A DNA stretch of 64,000 bases, from contig NZ_QYUK01000016.1 in the NCBI RefSeq assembly GCF_003590945.1, forward strand, positions 124,001 to 188,000. The letters are read 5' to 3'. The first letter of the stretch is position 1; each line of letters opens with the position of its first letter. The stretch comes from Oleomonas cavernae. GTDB taxonomy: Bacteria; Pseudomonadota; Alphaproteobacteria; Zavarziniales; Zavarziniaceae. Below the pieces are notes generated by a model, which worked only from the letters and a program-made list of their open reading frames with translations, had not been told where the DNA came from and ran no database searches. Made by a program: the position numbers and the translations under genes. Below, in pieces: positions 1 to 9,019 of this stretch.

Positions 1-891
1 GCGCGCGACGGTGAGCACGATACCCTCGTCGATGGCGCAAAAGAACGACAGGCTGCCGTCGTCGTGGACCCGCTGGATCGAGCGGACATAATCGCGCCCG
101 CCGGCGCGCACCACCAGGGGGTGGGCGGCGAAGACCGCGGGCGACAGGTCGGCGACTTGGAGGCCGATCACCCGGGCATATTCAAGCGCCGCCGGCTCGG
201 CATTGATTTCGGTCACCAGCCGCAGGGACGGGTCCGCCCTGGTCACCACCATCTTCTCGCTGGACGACACGAAATGCTGGGTCTGGAAGACCTGGAACGG
301 CAGGTCGGTGCTGATCAGGGTGACGATGGCGGCATCGCGATGCACCGCCCCATCCAGCAGCACCCGGGTTTCGCGGAACATCAGGTCGTCCCCGGCCGAG
401 CCGCCGACCAGGGGAATCTCGTCGAAGGCATCGCCCAGGATCGAGGCCAGCATTTCCTCGCTCATCGAGAGCCCGTCGCTGATCACCAGGGCGAAGGCGC
501 CGCCCGCCTCGCCATGGACCCGGCGCATTTCGCGCACCAGCGCGTGGCCGTCTTCGAAGCGAAACTCGGACAGGCGCTCGATCAGGCGCGGCGTGGCGGT
601 GAAATGGCCGGCCGAAAAGGCGATCGCCGTCACCGTTCCCGTGCGGTAGCCGAAGGGCGTGATTTCGCCGGCGGTGGTGCAACCGGCCACGCACAGGCCC
701 GGAATCCCTTCCTCCAGGCCGGCGGCGACCGCTGACAAATCGTGACTGGGCGAGCAGAACAGCAGCAGCAGCGCGATCGGCAGGGCACCGATCTGGGACA
801 GGATTTCGCTGACCGCGATCTCGGTGGAAGCCGCGTCGCTGGTCGCCCGGCGGATCGGTCGTAAGCCTGCCGAAGCGCTCGCCTGCATCAT
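1..891 (-). CDS. FIST-domain sensor protein (C-terminus cut by window edge)
   Basis: Reading the minus strand from ATG at 891 (a second ATG follows at 888) gives 297 codons without a stop to the window edge, so the C-terminal end is missing. The motifs GCTTAGEI (about residues 70-77) and LVGGSAGDD (about 161-169) are typical of the FIST N domain, with a FIST C domain beginning after about residue 215. FIST proteins are cytoplasmic small-ligand sensors; some (NosP) bind haem and sense nitric oxide, but ligand and partner kinase cannot be read here. It is divergent from the cytochrome c gene at 1053. Plus-strand ORFs over the same DNA are shadows. Confidence 0.8.
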   Translation of the reverse strand, partial: MMQASASAGLRPIRRATSDAASTEIAVSEILSQIGALPIALLLLFCSPSHDLSAVAAGLEEGIPGLCVAGCTTAGEITPFGYRTGTVTAIAFSAGHFTATPRLIERLSEFRFEDGHALVREMRRVHGEAGGAFALVISDGLSMSEEMLASILGDAFDEIPLVGGSAGDDLMFRETRVLLDGAVHRDAAIVTLISTDLPFQVFQTQHFVSSSEKMVVTRADPSLRLVTEINAEPAALEYARVIGLQVADLSPAVFAAHPLVVRAGGRDYVRSIQRVHDDGSLSFFCAIDEGIVLTVAR

Positions 892-1052
892 GCTCCCCGT
901 TCGGCGGCTCGCGGCGACCGCCCTGCCTTTGTGATTGTGACTCGATGATGGCGCGCGCCCAGCCGCCAAGTCTACTGATCGAAAGTGCAATTGGCGGCCC
1001 CGCCCGCCGTGGCTAGCGTCGCAGGAAACATATACCACCGGGAGGGATTGTC

Positions 1053-1421
1053 TTGTCCGCCGTCAACCGCCTGCTCGTCACCGCCGCCCTGTCGTTCCTG
1101 CCTGCCGCCGCGTGGGCAGAGGATACCGCCGCGGGCGAGAAGGTCTTCAAGAAATGCGCCGCCTGCCACAGCGTGGCCGCGGGCGAAAACAAGATCGGCC
1201 CCACGCTGTTCGGGATCGTCGGCCGCCCGGTCGCCTCGATCGAGGGCTACCACTACTCGGACGCGATGAAGGCCAAGGGCGGTGCCTGGACGGCCGAGGC
1301 GCTGGATACCTACCTGACCAACCCGGGCAAGGAAGTGCCGGGTACCAAGATGAGCTTCATGGGCCTGAAGAAGCCCGAGGATCGGGCCGCCGTGATCGAC
1401 TATCTGCGGACCCTGAAATAG
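1053..1421 (+). CDS. Periplasmic class I c-type cytochrome
   Basis: A 122-residue protein with a signal peptide (cleavage after AAAWA, about residue 22) and one haem-binding CAACH motif near residue 36. The sixth ligand is probably the Met in the PGTKMSF segment near residue 94. This is the size and layout of cytochrome c2/c550-type electron carriers. The start is TTG at 1053, 5 nt after a GGGAGGGA ribosome site; no ATG fits. It lies directly upstream of the PQQ-type ABC genes, so a role carrying electrons from a quinoprotein dehydrogenase is inferred. It resembles the second cytochrome at 18054-18440, including the MxFxGLxKPED segment. Confidence 0.88.
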   Translation: MSAVNRLLVTAALSFLPAAAWAEDTAAGEKVFKKCAACHSVAAGENKIGPTLFGIVGRPVASIEGYHYSDAMKAKGGAWTAEALDTYLTNPGKEVPGTKMSFMGLKKPEDRAAVIDYLRTLK

Positions 1422-1430
1422 GCGGCTGGC

Positions 1431-2201
1431 GTGGGCGATCTCGTCTCGCTGACCGCGCGCCGCAACCCGATGCCCGTGCTGACGGTCGACCGGGTGGCAA
1501 AGCGCTACGGCGCGCGAGACGCCCTGGCAGAGGTCAGCCTGACCGTCGGGCGCGGCGAGATCGTGGCCCTGCTGGGGCCCAACGGCGCGGGCAAGACCAC
1601 CCTGTTCCGCATCATCGAGGGCCTGGTGCCGGCCGATGGCGGCCGGGTCATGGCGGCCGGCCACGATGTCTCGCGCGCACCGGCCGCGGCGCTTGCCAGC
1701 CTGGGGATCGTGTTTCAGGAAGCGACCCTGGACCTCGACCTGACGGTCGCCGAGAACCTCGCCTACTATGCCGCCCTGCGCGGGGTGCCCCGCCGTGAGC
1801 GGGCCGGCGCGGTCGAGACCAGCCTGGAACGGCTGGGCCTCGCCGATCGTGCCGCGTCGCGGGCTCGGGAGTTGAGCGGCGGCCTGCGCCGGCGCGCAGA
1901 ACTGGCGCGGGCCTTGATCGGCGGGCCGTCCCTGCTGCTGCTCGACGAGCCGACCGATGCGCTGGATCCCGCCAGCCGCCGGTCGCTGCGCGCGGAAGTC
2001 GATCGCCTGCGCCGCCTGACGGGTTGCGGTGTGCTGTGGGCCACGCACCTGGTGGACGAGGTGGCCACCGCCGACAGGGTGGTGATCCTCGACCGCGGCG
2101 CGATCGTGGCCGAGGGAATCCCGGCGGCGATCATCGCCGCTCACGGCGGCAACAGCCTGACCGACGCCTTCCTGGCCCTGACCGGCGCGGCGGCCTCATG
2201 A
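1431..2201 (+). CDS. ABC transporter ATP-binding protein, PQQ-alcohol-dehydrogenase-associated type (copy 1)
   Basis: ABC ATPase with Walker A GPNGAGKT, signature LSGGLRRR, Walker B LLLLDEPTD and H-loop WATH. The closest relative visible here is the ATPase at 34093-34842; both sit with an ABC-2 permease and an amino-acid-receptor-like binding protein. Families with this arrangement are recurrent neighbours of PQQ-dependent alcohol dehydrogenases; their substrate is unknown. GTG at 1431 lies 9 nt after the cytochrome stop; ATG at 1470 is a plausible alternative because the recognisable domain starts there. The stop overlaps the permease start as ATGA, so the two are translationally coupled. 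Confidence 0.88.
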   Translation: MGDLVSLTARRNPMPVLTVDRVAKRYGARDALAEVSLTVGRGEIVALLGPNGAGKTTLFRIIEGLVPADGGRVMAAGHDVSRAPAAALASLGIVFQEATLDLDLTVAENLAYYAALRGVPRRERAGAVETSLERLGLADRAASRARELSGGLRRRAELARALIGGPSLLLLDEPTDALDPASRRSLRAEVDRLRRLTGCGVLWATHLVDEVATADRVVILDRGAIVAEGIPAAIIAAHGGNSLTDAFLALTGAAAS

Positions 2202-3013
2202 GCGGCATCGGCCACATGATGGCGGCGGCCGGCGCCATCCAGCGCCGCGAGTTGCGGCGCTTCGTCGAACAGCGCAGCCGCCTCGCCTCGGCCCTGGTCC
2301 GGCCCTTGCTGTGGCTGATGGTGTTCGCGGCCGGGTTCCAGAACGTCTTCGGCGTCGCGATCATCCCGCCCTATCAGAGTTATGTAACCTATCAGATCTA
2401 TGTCGTGCCGGGGCTGGCGTGCATGGTGCTGCTGTTCAACGGCATGCAGTCGTCCCTGTCCCTGGTCTATGACCGCGAGATGGGCATGATCCGGCTGCTG
2501 CTGACGGCACCGCTGCCGCGCTGGTGGCTGCTCCTGGCGAAGCTGTTGGCCGGCGCGGCGCTGTCCCTGGTCCAGGTCTATGCCTTCCTGGGGATCGCCG
2601 CCCTGGCGGGCGTGCGCCTGCCGGCCCTGGGATACCTGACGATCCTGCCCGCCCTGGGCGCGACCGCGCTGATGCTGGGGGCGATCGGGCTGTTGCTGTC
2701 CGCGACCATCCGCCAGCTCGAGAATTTCGCCGGGGCGATGAACTTCGTCATTTTCCCGATGTTCTTCCTCTCCAGCGCCCTCTACCCGCTGTGGAAGATC
2801 CACGAGGCCGCCGCCGCGCCGGTCTATTACCTGTGCCTGGCCAACCCCTTCACCTACGCGGTCGAACTGGTGCGCTTCGCCGCCCATGGCAGGCTGGCGC
2901 CCCTGGCGCTGGCCGTGGTGCTGGGCACGGCGCTGGCCGGTTTCGTGCTGGCCCGCCTGGCCTATGATCCACAGCGGGGCATCCTGGGCCGGGCCAGGCC
3001 GGCGGGGGCCTGA
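2198..3013 (+). CDS. ABC-2 type permease, PQQ-alcohol-dehydrogenase-associated (copy 1)
   Basis: A 271-residue integral membrane protein of the ABC-2 family with about six hydrophobic segments. The soluble N-terminus ends in a RRELRRF-type amphipathic stretch, followed by a conserved SLVYDRE segment near residue 90 and an ANPFTYAVELVRF segment near the C-terminus. ABC-2 permeases usually export, although a binding protein is encoded next door. Starts at the ATGA overlap with the ATPase. It is the intact counterpart of the frameshifted permease at 34839-35680 and shows where that gene's frame breaks. Confidence 0.87.
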   Translation: MSGIGHMMAAAGAIQRRELRRFVEQRSRLASALVRPLLWLMVFAAGFQNVFGVAIIPPYQSYVTYQIYVVPGLACMVLLFNGMQSSLSLVYDREMGMIRLLLTAPLPRWWLLLAKLLAGAALSLVQVYAFLGIAALAGVRLPALGYLTILPALGATALMLGAIGLLLSATIRQLENFAGAMNFVIFPMFFLSSALYPLWKIHEAAAAPVYYLCLANPFTYAVELVRFAAHGRLAPLALAVVLGTALAGFVLARLAYDPQRGILGRARPAGA

Positions 3014-3069
3014 GCAGTGATTCCCCGGCCGGCTTCCTGGCCGGCACGCGGTAGGCGAAAGCGACGACG

Positions 3070-4257
3070 ATGTTCCGATATCTTGTGGCACTGATGCTCG
3101 TCGTGGCGGGGCCGGCCGTGGCCGGCCCCGGCATCGAGATCGAGATCGTCCATGTGACCCGCGACGAGCCGCCGGCCACGCCGTTTTCGTTCACGGAACC
3201 GGTGCCGCAAGGCGAAGGACTGCAGGGCGCCCGCCTGGGCCTGGCCGACGACAATGCCGGCGGCCGCTTCCGGGGGCAGGCCTATCGCCTGCGCGAGATC
3301 ACCATTCCGCGCGACGCCCCCGTGGCCGGGGCGCCCGACCTTGCCCAGGCCATCGCCGGCCCGGGGCGCCTGATCGTCGCCGACGTCGAGACCGCCGATC
3401 TCGAGGCGTTACTGGCCCTGCCCGGTGCCGACCAGGCCCTGGTCTTCAACGCCCGCACCACCGACGACCGCCTGCGCCGCGATGGCTGCCGTGCCAATCT
3501 GTTCCACACCATGATCAGCCGGGCCATGCGGGCCGATGCCCTGGCCCAGTATCTGGTACGCCAGGACTGGAAGCGCTGGTTTCTGGTGGTGGGCCCCGGC
3601 GAGGCGGATCACGCCCTTGCCGATGCCGTCAGGCGCAGTGCTGCCCGTTTCGGTGCCGAGATCGTGCTCGAGAAGCCCTGGACCTACGAGGTCGGCCACC
3701 GCCGCACCGACAGCGGGGTGAGCAATGCGCGCGAGGAGATCCGCCCGCTGACCAGGGCCGACGACTACGATGTCCTGATCGTGGCCGACGAAGCCGATGA
3801 CTTCGGCGAGTATCTGCCTTATCGGACGGTCCTGGCCCGCCCGGTCGCCGGCACCCACGGCCTGGTACCCGTCGCCTGGAGCAGGGCCAACGAGCAATGG
3901 GGCGCCACCCAGTTGCAGCGCCGCTTCGAGAAACAGGCCGGGCGGCCGATGACGGCGCGCGACTACGCCAACTGGCTGGCCCTGCGTGCCATTGCCGAGG
4001 CTGTCACCAAGGCCGGATCGGCCGACGCCGCCGGGGTCCGTGCCGCCCTGCTCGACCCGGGCTTTGCCATGGCGGCGTTCAAGGGGACACCAGTCTCGTT
4101 CCGCCCCTGGGATCGTCAGATGCGCCAGCCGGTTCTGCTGGCGACCCCTCGTGTCCTGGTGTCGGTCGCGCCCGAGGACGGCTTTCTCCATCAGGTGACA
4201 CCACTCGACACGCTGGGCGACGATGCACCCGAGACCGCTTGCCCCCAAAACGGTTAG
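3070..4257 (+). CDS. Periplasmic branched-chain-receptor-like binding protein, PQQ-ADH ABC system (copy 1)
   Basis: A 395-residue exported protein (signal peptide of about 19 residues, cleaved after AVA) of the type I periplasmic binding fold. It is the intact version of the interrupted gene at 31250-32469: both contain an RLR-DC-ANLFH segment, an SxQLQxRF-like segment, KGxPVSFRPWD and LHQ-TPLDTLG near the C-terminus. These binding-protein-like genes accompany PQQ-dependent alcohol dehydrogenase loci. Whether they deliver a ligand to the ABC-2 permease or serve as chaperones is not known. It follows the permease by 56 nt, probably in the same operon starting at the cytochrome gene. Confidence 0.85.
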   Translation: MFRYLVALMLVVAGPAVAGPGIEIEIVHVTRDEPPATPFSFTEPVPQGEGLQGARLGLADDNAGGRFRGQAYRLREITIPRDAPVAGAPDLAQAIAGPGRLIVADVETADLEALLALPGADQALVFNARTTDDRLRRDGCRANLFHTMISRAMRADALAQYLVRQDWKRWFLVVGPGEADHALADAVRRSAARFGAEIVLEKPWTYEVGHRRTDSGVSNAREEIRPLTRADDYDVLIVADEADDFGEYLPYRTVLARPVAGTHGLVPVAWSRANEQWGATQLQRRFEKQAGRPMTARDYANWLALRAIAEAVTKAGSADAAGVRAALLDPGFAMAAFKGTPVSFRPWDRQMRQPVLLATPRVLVSVAPEDGFLHQVTPLDTLGDDAPETACPQNG

Positions 4258-4459
4258 ACCGCATGCCCCCAAAGTATATTGTCCGCCACCAAAGTATTAG
4301 AAGCAGCCTTCGTCGATCGTATTACGCAGCAAGTAGAATTTAAATCGAGGCGCCCGATACCGATGCTGCGACCCGCTGGGTTTTTGGTCGGTGGTTGTCG
4401 GTGTCGAGCCGGAAATGATCGCCCCGAGTCCAGTCCATGAGATCATTTGGAGGGACACC

Positions 4460-5860
4460 ATGTCGGGGATCAACAGGCTGGTCGGGTTTACTTGTGCAAC
4501 AGCAATCTTGGCAGTTACGGCGGCGGGGGCTGCCCGCGCGGATGCGACAGAGGACCTGCTGCGTCGGCTGCGTGCCAAGGGCATTCTGACCGAGCAGGAA
4601 TATCGTGAACTATCGGGCAGCAAGCAGGCCGAGGCGACCGCGGCGGCGGCACCGGCCCCGGCGGACGACAGCCTCTACGTGAAGGTCAAGGATCCGTCGA
4701 AGGGCATCGGCCTGACCGTGGGGCCGGTGGACATCACCCTGTCGGGCTCGGTCAATGCCTTCTTCGTCTCCAGCAGCAAGGACAACGACAACCAGCCGGT
4801 GGCGCTGGGCGCCGTCGGCGGCCGGCAGGATTCGGTGGCCGTGCGCAACGGCCTGCTGCCCGGATTCTTCAAGATCGATGTCACCACCTTGCAGGACGGC
4901 ATCGAATACGGCGGCCACTTCGGCTTCTATCCCGGGATCAACAGCGTCTCCAACGTCGGCGGCGCCAATTCGGCCGGCAATCCCACCGCGCTCGGCACCT
5001 CTGGCATCGACTTCCGCCAAGTCTACATGACCGTGGCCTCGCCCTCCTTCGGCGAATTCAAGGCCGGCCGGGATATCGGCCTGTTCGGCTCCGAGGCGAT
5101 CCTCAACGACATGCTGCTGCTGGGCGTCGGTGCGCCGGGCGGCAACGTGGGGCCGTCGAACACCTCGCTGGGCCACATCGGTACCGGTTACATCTATGCC
5201 GACTTCATGCCCCAGTTGACCTATACGACGCCCGATTTCAGCGGCCTCAAGGCCACGGTCGGCCTGTTCCAGCCGCTCGACACGGTCCCTGTCCTGGGCA
5301 CGTCGCTGACCGGCCACGAAACCCCCGGCGCCCAGGGCAAGGTGACCTACGACTACAAGGACGGCGATTTCGCGGCCCGGCTGTTTGCCGGCGGCGTGGT
5401 CCAGGAACTGTCCGCCAACATCGATGTCCCGGGGGAGCCGGGCAGCGCCGACACCACCGCCTATGGCATCGACCTGGGTGCCAAGCTCAGCTACGGCGGG
5501 GCCAGCGTGCTCGGCTACTACTACACCGGCAAGGGGCTGGGCACGACGGGCCTGTTCATCGGCTCGGTCGCGGCCAACGGCGAGGCCCGCGATTCCGAGG
5601 GTTTCCTGGTCCAGGCGACCTATAGCTTCGACAAGTTCATGATCGGGGCAAGTTACGGCGCCAGCTACCTTGACCTGGCCGAGGGCGAGGCCTCGTCCCT
5701 GCTGGTCGAGAGCAACGAGTCGATGGCCGTCCAGGGCCGCTATTCCCTGCGCAAGTGGGCAACCCTGGTGGGCGAGTACGTCCACACGGAATCGACCGCC
5801 CATGACGGCGCCAGCGCCGAGGAAGACGCCGTCGCCCTGGGGGCGATCCTGTTCTTCTGA
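4460..5860 (+). CDS. Outer-membrane porin
   Basis: A 466-residue protein with a signal peptide (about 26 residues, ending AAGAARA) and a short helical segment LLRRLRAKGILTEQEYREL, as seen at the N-terminus of many OprP/O-type and related porins. A long beta-rich region follows and ends in aliphatic-aromatic FF, the usual outer-membrane assembly signal. Start chosen at ATG 4460, 5 nt after GGAGGGA; the longer reading from 4391 lacks both. Probably transports small solutes; the substrate is not deducible. The 200 bp upstream contains two copies of a CCAAAGTAT-like word (about 4268-4297) that could be a regulator site. Confidence 0.82.
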   Translation: MSGINRLVGFTCATAILAVTAAGAARADATEDLLRRLRAKGILTEQEYRELSGSKQAEATAAAAPAPADDSLYVKVKDPSKGIGLTVGPVDITLSGSVNAFFVSSSKDNDNQPVALGAVGGRQDSVAVRNGLLPGFFKIDVTTLQDGIEYGGHFGFYPGINSVSNVGGANSAGNPTALGTSGIDFRQVYMTVASPSFGEFKAGRDIGLFGSEAILNDMLLLGVGAPGGNVGPSNTSLGHIGTGYIYADFMPQLTYTTPDFSGLKATVGLFQPLDTVPVLGTSLTGHETPGAQGKVTYDYKDGDFAARLFAGGVVQELSANIDVPGEPGSADTTAYGIDLGAKLSYGGASVLGYYYTGKGLGTTGLFIGSVAANGEARDSEGFLVQATYSFDKFMIGASYGASYLDLAEGEASSLLVESNESMAVQGRYSLRKWATLVGEYVHTESTAHDGASAEEDAVALGAILFF

Positions 5861-5968
5861 CCTTGCCCGATTTCAGGGCCCAAGCCTCCTCCCGGCCGGC
5901 CCTGAAACGCCCGATCACAGCCATGCCCTCGCCTCACGACCATGGCTGTGGTCGGTAACGCCAACCGA

Positions 5969-6904
5969 TCAGGCGCCGTGCGGCGCCTGGCCGATACTGG
6001 GCAGGAAGCTGCCGCCGCGCTCGAGCAGGAAGTCGATGATGGCGCGCACGGCCGGTACTGGCCGGCGCTGGGCGAGATGGACGACATACCATTGCCGCAC
6101 GATCGGCAGGCCCTTGACATCCAGGGCCACCATGCGCCCGTCGGCCAATTCCGCCCCCACCGTGTGACCTGAAATGAACGAGATGCCCAGGCAGGCGATG
6201 ACCGCCTGCTTGATCGTCTCGTTGCTGTCGATCTGCATCGCGATCGGCGGATCAATGCGCATCTTGGCGAAGAAGCGCTCCATCAGGCCACGGGTGCCGC
6301 TGCCCGGTTCGCGCACCAGGAAGGTTTCCTCGGCCAGCAGCCTGGCCGGAATGTCGCGCTGGCCGGCCAGGGGGTGGTCGGGCGGGGCGACGATGAGATG
6401 CGGATGATCCCCGATCACCTCGGCCTCGACATCGAGTTCGAGCGGCGGCCGCCCCATGATCGCCACATCGATGGCGAAATGCTGCAAGCCCTTCAGGATC
6501 TCGGCCCGGTTGCCGACGGTGAGGCGCAGCGAGATGCCGGGGTGAAGCCGGCGAAAGGCGGCCAGGGCCTGGGGCGCGAAGTATTTGGCCGTCGAGACCA
6601 CGCCGATCGAGACCGTGCCCTTTTCCGCCCCCGCAAGACTGGACAGCATGGCCGAGCAATCGGCGATGGCCGCTTCGATCCGCTCCGCCGCGGTCAGGAT
6701 CTCGCGGCCGGCGTCGGTGGCGACAGTCTCATTGCCGTGACGCTCCAGCAGCGGCTGGCCGGCCAATTCCTGCAATTGCTGCAACTGCATGGTGACCGCA
6801 GGCGGCGTCACATGCAGTTCCCCGGCCGCCCGTGTGACCGACCCGGTGCGGATCACCGCCTGGAACGCGCGTAATTGTCGCAGGCTGACGTTGAGCAGGC
6901 TCAT
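5969..6904 (-). CDS. cbbR: LysR-type regulator of the Calvin cycle operon, CbbR
   Basis: A 311-residue LysR-family regulator. The N-terminal winged helix-turn-helix (about residues 5-62, LRQLRAFQAV followed by SVTRAAGELHVTPPAV) precedes the two-lobed effector domain. It is transcribed divergently from cbbF at 7082, the standard location of CbbR, which activates cbb operons in response to metabolites such as RuBP, ATP or NADPH depending on species. A TCA-N7-TGA site lies in the shared intergenic region. The ATG at 6904 is 177 bp from cbbF. Confidence 0.92.
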   Translation of the reverse strand: MSLLNVSLRQLRAFQAVIRTGSVTRAAGELHVTPPAVTMQLQQLQELAGQPLLERHGNETVATDAGREILTAAERIEAAIADCSAMLSSLAGAEKGTVSIGVVSTAKYFAPQALAAFRRLHPGISLRLTVGNRAEILKGLQHFAIDVAIMGRPPLELDVEAEVIGDHPHLIVAPPDHPLAGQRDIPARLLAEETFLVREPGSGTRGLMERFFAKMRIDPPIAMQIDSNETIKQAVIACLGISFISGHTVGAELADGRMVALDVKGLPIVRQWYVVHLAQRRPVPAVRAIIDFLLERGGSFLPSIGQAPHGA

Positions 6905-6919
6905 CGCGGCAGATTTCCA

Positions 6920-6970
6920 CGGAATTCAGAAAATCTGAAGACCTAAGTAAAAACTAAAAAATTCCCTAAC
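6920..6970. promoter_or_regulatory. Candidate CbbR operator in the cbbR-cbbF intergenic region
   Basis: A perfect inverted repeat TTCAGA-AAA-TCTGAA at 6925-6939 contains TCA-N7-TGA, matching the TNA-N7-TNA form of known CbbR sites. A second, looser TAA-N8-TAA lies at 6944-6957. The block is AT-rich compared with the flanking DNA and sits between the divergent cbbR and cbbF starts. Function is inferred from position and match. Confidence 0.55.
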
Positions 6971-7081
6971 TTTCTTCAATAGCGGAAATTTGCCTCGGGT
7001 CGCGATCAACCAGCGACCGGGAAATAAAGCGACAGGGATGCGTGTGCCGGCCCGGCCCGGCAGCGCAAAAAAGGAAGCACC

Positions 7082-8131
7082 ATGCCCGACGTGCAGGCCC
7101 ATCAGCCGATGACCCTTGGTCAATATCTGGGCGCTTACGAGATGAGCGAGACGCCCTTGGCAAAAGCCGTGGCCGCGACGATCGGCGCCCTCGCCGACGC
7201 CGGCCAGCAACTGGCATCCCTGATCGCCTTGGGCCCGCTCGCCGGCGCGATGGCGGCCAAGCGCCACGACGACCGCTTCGGCGACAGCCAGAAGGAACTC
7301 GATTTCCGCGCCCATGCCATCGTCATCGATCACCTCGCCGCGGCCCCCGTCGCCCTCGTCGGCTCGGAGGAGGCGGACGAGGCCGAACTGCTGAACGCCG
7401 ATGCCCCGCTGGTGGTGGCGATCGATCCGCTGGACGGTTCCTCGAACATCGATACCAATGCCTCGGTCGGCACGATCTTCTCGATCTATCCGGCGGGCGG
7501 CGGGACCGCGGCCTTGCTGCAGCGCGGCACGCAGCAGCTTGCCGCCGGCGTAATCATCTACGGTCCGCAGACCGGCCTGATGCTGACCGTCGGCGACGGC
7601 ACGGCCCTGTTCACGCTCGACCCCCGCACCGGCCAGTTCAGCCTGACCCAGGCCCGCGCCGCCATTCCGCCGCGCTGCCGTGAATATGCGGTCAACAGCT
7701 CCAACGCCCGCCATTGGGACGATGGCATCCGGCGCTATGTCGCCGACCTGGTCAAGGGTGCCGAAGGCCCCCGGGGGACCGACTTCAACACCCGCTGGGT
7801 CGCCTCGATGGTGGCCGATGCCTTCCGCATCCTGGTCCGCGGCGGGGTCTATCTTTATCCCGGCGATGCCCGCCCCGGCTACCACGAGGGGCGCCTGCGC
7901 CTGATCTACGAGGCCAACCCCATCGCCTTCCTGATCGAGCAGGCCGGCGGGGGCGCCACCGACGGCGTCCGGCGCATCCTGGAGATCGAGCCCACCAGCC
8001 TGCACCAGCGCACCCCCCTCGTCTTCGGCTCGGCCGAGGAGGTGCTGCACCTGGGGCACTACCAGACCAATGCCTATGCGGGCGGCGAGGAATCGCCGCT
8101 GTTTGGCACCCGCAGCCTGTTTCGGGCCTGA
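7082..8131 (+). CDS. cbbF: Fructose-1,6-bisphosphatase class I
   Basis: A 349-residue class I FBPase, which removes the C1 phosphate of fructose (and often sedoheptulose) bisphosphate in RuBP regeneration. The metal-binding motif DPLDGSSNIDTN (about residues 116-127) and the sugar-phosphate segment around YVADLVKG-EGPRGTDFNTRWVASMVAD are present, and length is normal. ATG at 7082 follows AAAAGGAAG with good spacing. First gene of the cbb operon; a 12 nt gap to cbbP indicates co-transcription. Confidence 0.95.
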   Translation: MPDVQAHQPMTLGQYLGAYEMSETPLAKAVAATIGALADAGQQLASLIALGPLAGAMAAKRHDDRFGDSQKELDFRAHAIVIDHLAAAPVALVGSEEADEAELLNADAPLVVAIDPLDGSSNIDTNASVGTIFSIYPAGGGTAALLQRGTQQLAAGVIIYGPQTGLMLTVGDGTALFTLDPRTGQFSLTQARAAIPPRCREYAVNSSNARHWDDGIRRYVADLVKGAEGPRGTDFNTRWVASMVADAFRILVRGGVYLYPGDARPGYHEGRLRLIYEANPIAFLIEQAGGGATDGVRRILEIEPTSLHQRTPLVFGSAEEVLHLGHYQTNAYAGGEESPLFGTRSLFRA

Positions 8132-8143
8132 GGGGGAACCGCG

Positions 8144-9019
8144 ATGTCGACCAGGCACCCCATCATCTCGGTCACCGGTTCGTCGGGCGCGGGCACCACC
8201 TCGGTGCGCAACACCTTCGAACAGATCTTCCGGCGCGAAGGCATCACCGCCGCCTGGATCGAGGGCGATGCCTTTCATCGCTACGACCGGCTGGACATGC
8301 GCAAGCAGATGGCGGCGGCGGCGGCGGCCGGCAATCCCCACTTCAGCCACTTCGGCCCCGAGGCCAACCTGCTGGCGGAACTCGAGACCGTCTTCGCCGA
8401 ATATGGCGCGCACGGCACCGGCCGCACCCGGCACTATGTGCACGACACCAACGAGGAAGCGCAGTACGGCGCGCCGCCCGGCACCTTCACCGATTGGGCC
8501 CCGTTCCCCAACGACAGCGACCTGCTGTTCTACGAGGGGCTGCACGGGGTGGTGGTCGACGACGGGATCGACCTCGCCAGCCATGCCGATCTCAAGATCG
8601 GCGTCGTGCCGGTGATCAACCTGGAATGGATCCAGAAGATCCACCGTGACCGCGCCGCACGCGGTTACTCGACCGAGGCGGTGACGGACACGATCCTGCG
8701 CCGGATGCCGGACTATATCCGTTACATCTGCCCGCAGTTCACCCAGACCGACATCAATTTCCAGCGGGTGCCGACCGTCGATACGTCCAACCCGTTCGTG
8801 GCCCGCTGGATCCCGACGCCCGATGAATCGATGGTGGTGATCCGCTTCAAGAGCCCGCGCGGCATCGATTTCCCCTACCTGCTGGCGATGATGAACGGCA
8901 GCTTCATGTCGCGCGCCAATTCGATCGTCATCCCGGGCAACAAGCTCGACCTGGCGATGCAGCTCATCCTGACGCCGGTGATCCTTCAGCTGATGCAGCG
9001 CAAGCAGAGGGCAGCATGA
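8144..9019 (+). CDS. cbbP: Phosphoribulokinase
   Basis: A 291-residue bacterial (octameric-type) phosphoribulokinase making RuBP from ribulose 5-phosphate and ATP. The P-loop reads GSSGAGTTS at about residues 10-18, followed by [10 protein letters not shown] and the FYEGLHG segment typical of the family. ATG at 8144 lies just after GGGGGAACC. The stop overlaps the transketolase ATG by 4 nt (ATGA at 9016-9019). Confidence 0.96.
   Translation: MSTRHPIISVTGSSGAGTTSVRNTFEQIFRREGITAAWIEGDAFHRYDRLDMRKQMAAAAAAGNPHFSHFGPEANLLAELETVFAEYGAHGTGRTRHYVHDTNEEAQYGAPPGTFTDWAPFPNDSDLLFYEGLHGVVVDDGIDLASHADLKIGVVPVINLEWIQKIHRDRAARGYSTEAVTDTILRRMPDYIRYICPQFTQTDINFQRVPTVDTSNPFVARWIPTPDESMVVIRFKSPRGIDFPYLLAMMNGSFMSRANSIVIPGNKLDLAMQLILTPVILQLMQRKQRAA

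Noticed and set aside
1-735. Plus-strand frame 64-735 and the minus frame 182-694
   Set aside because: Both are in the wrong frames relative to the FIST-domain product, which has clear family motifs.
6926-8644. 572-codon minus-strand frame opposite cbbF and cbbP
   Set aside because: Covers the cbbF promoter and two catalytic genes on the other strand; shadow.
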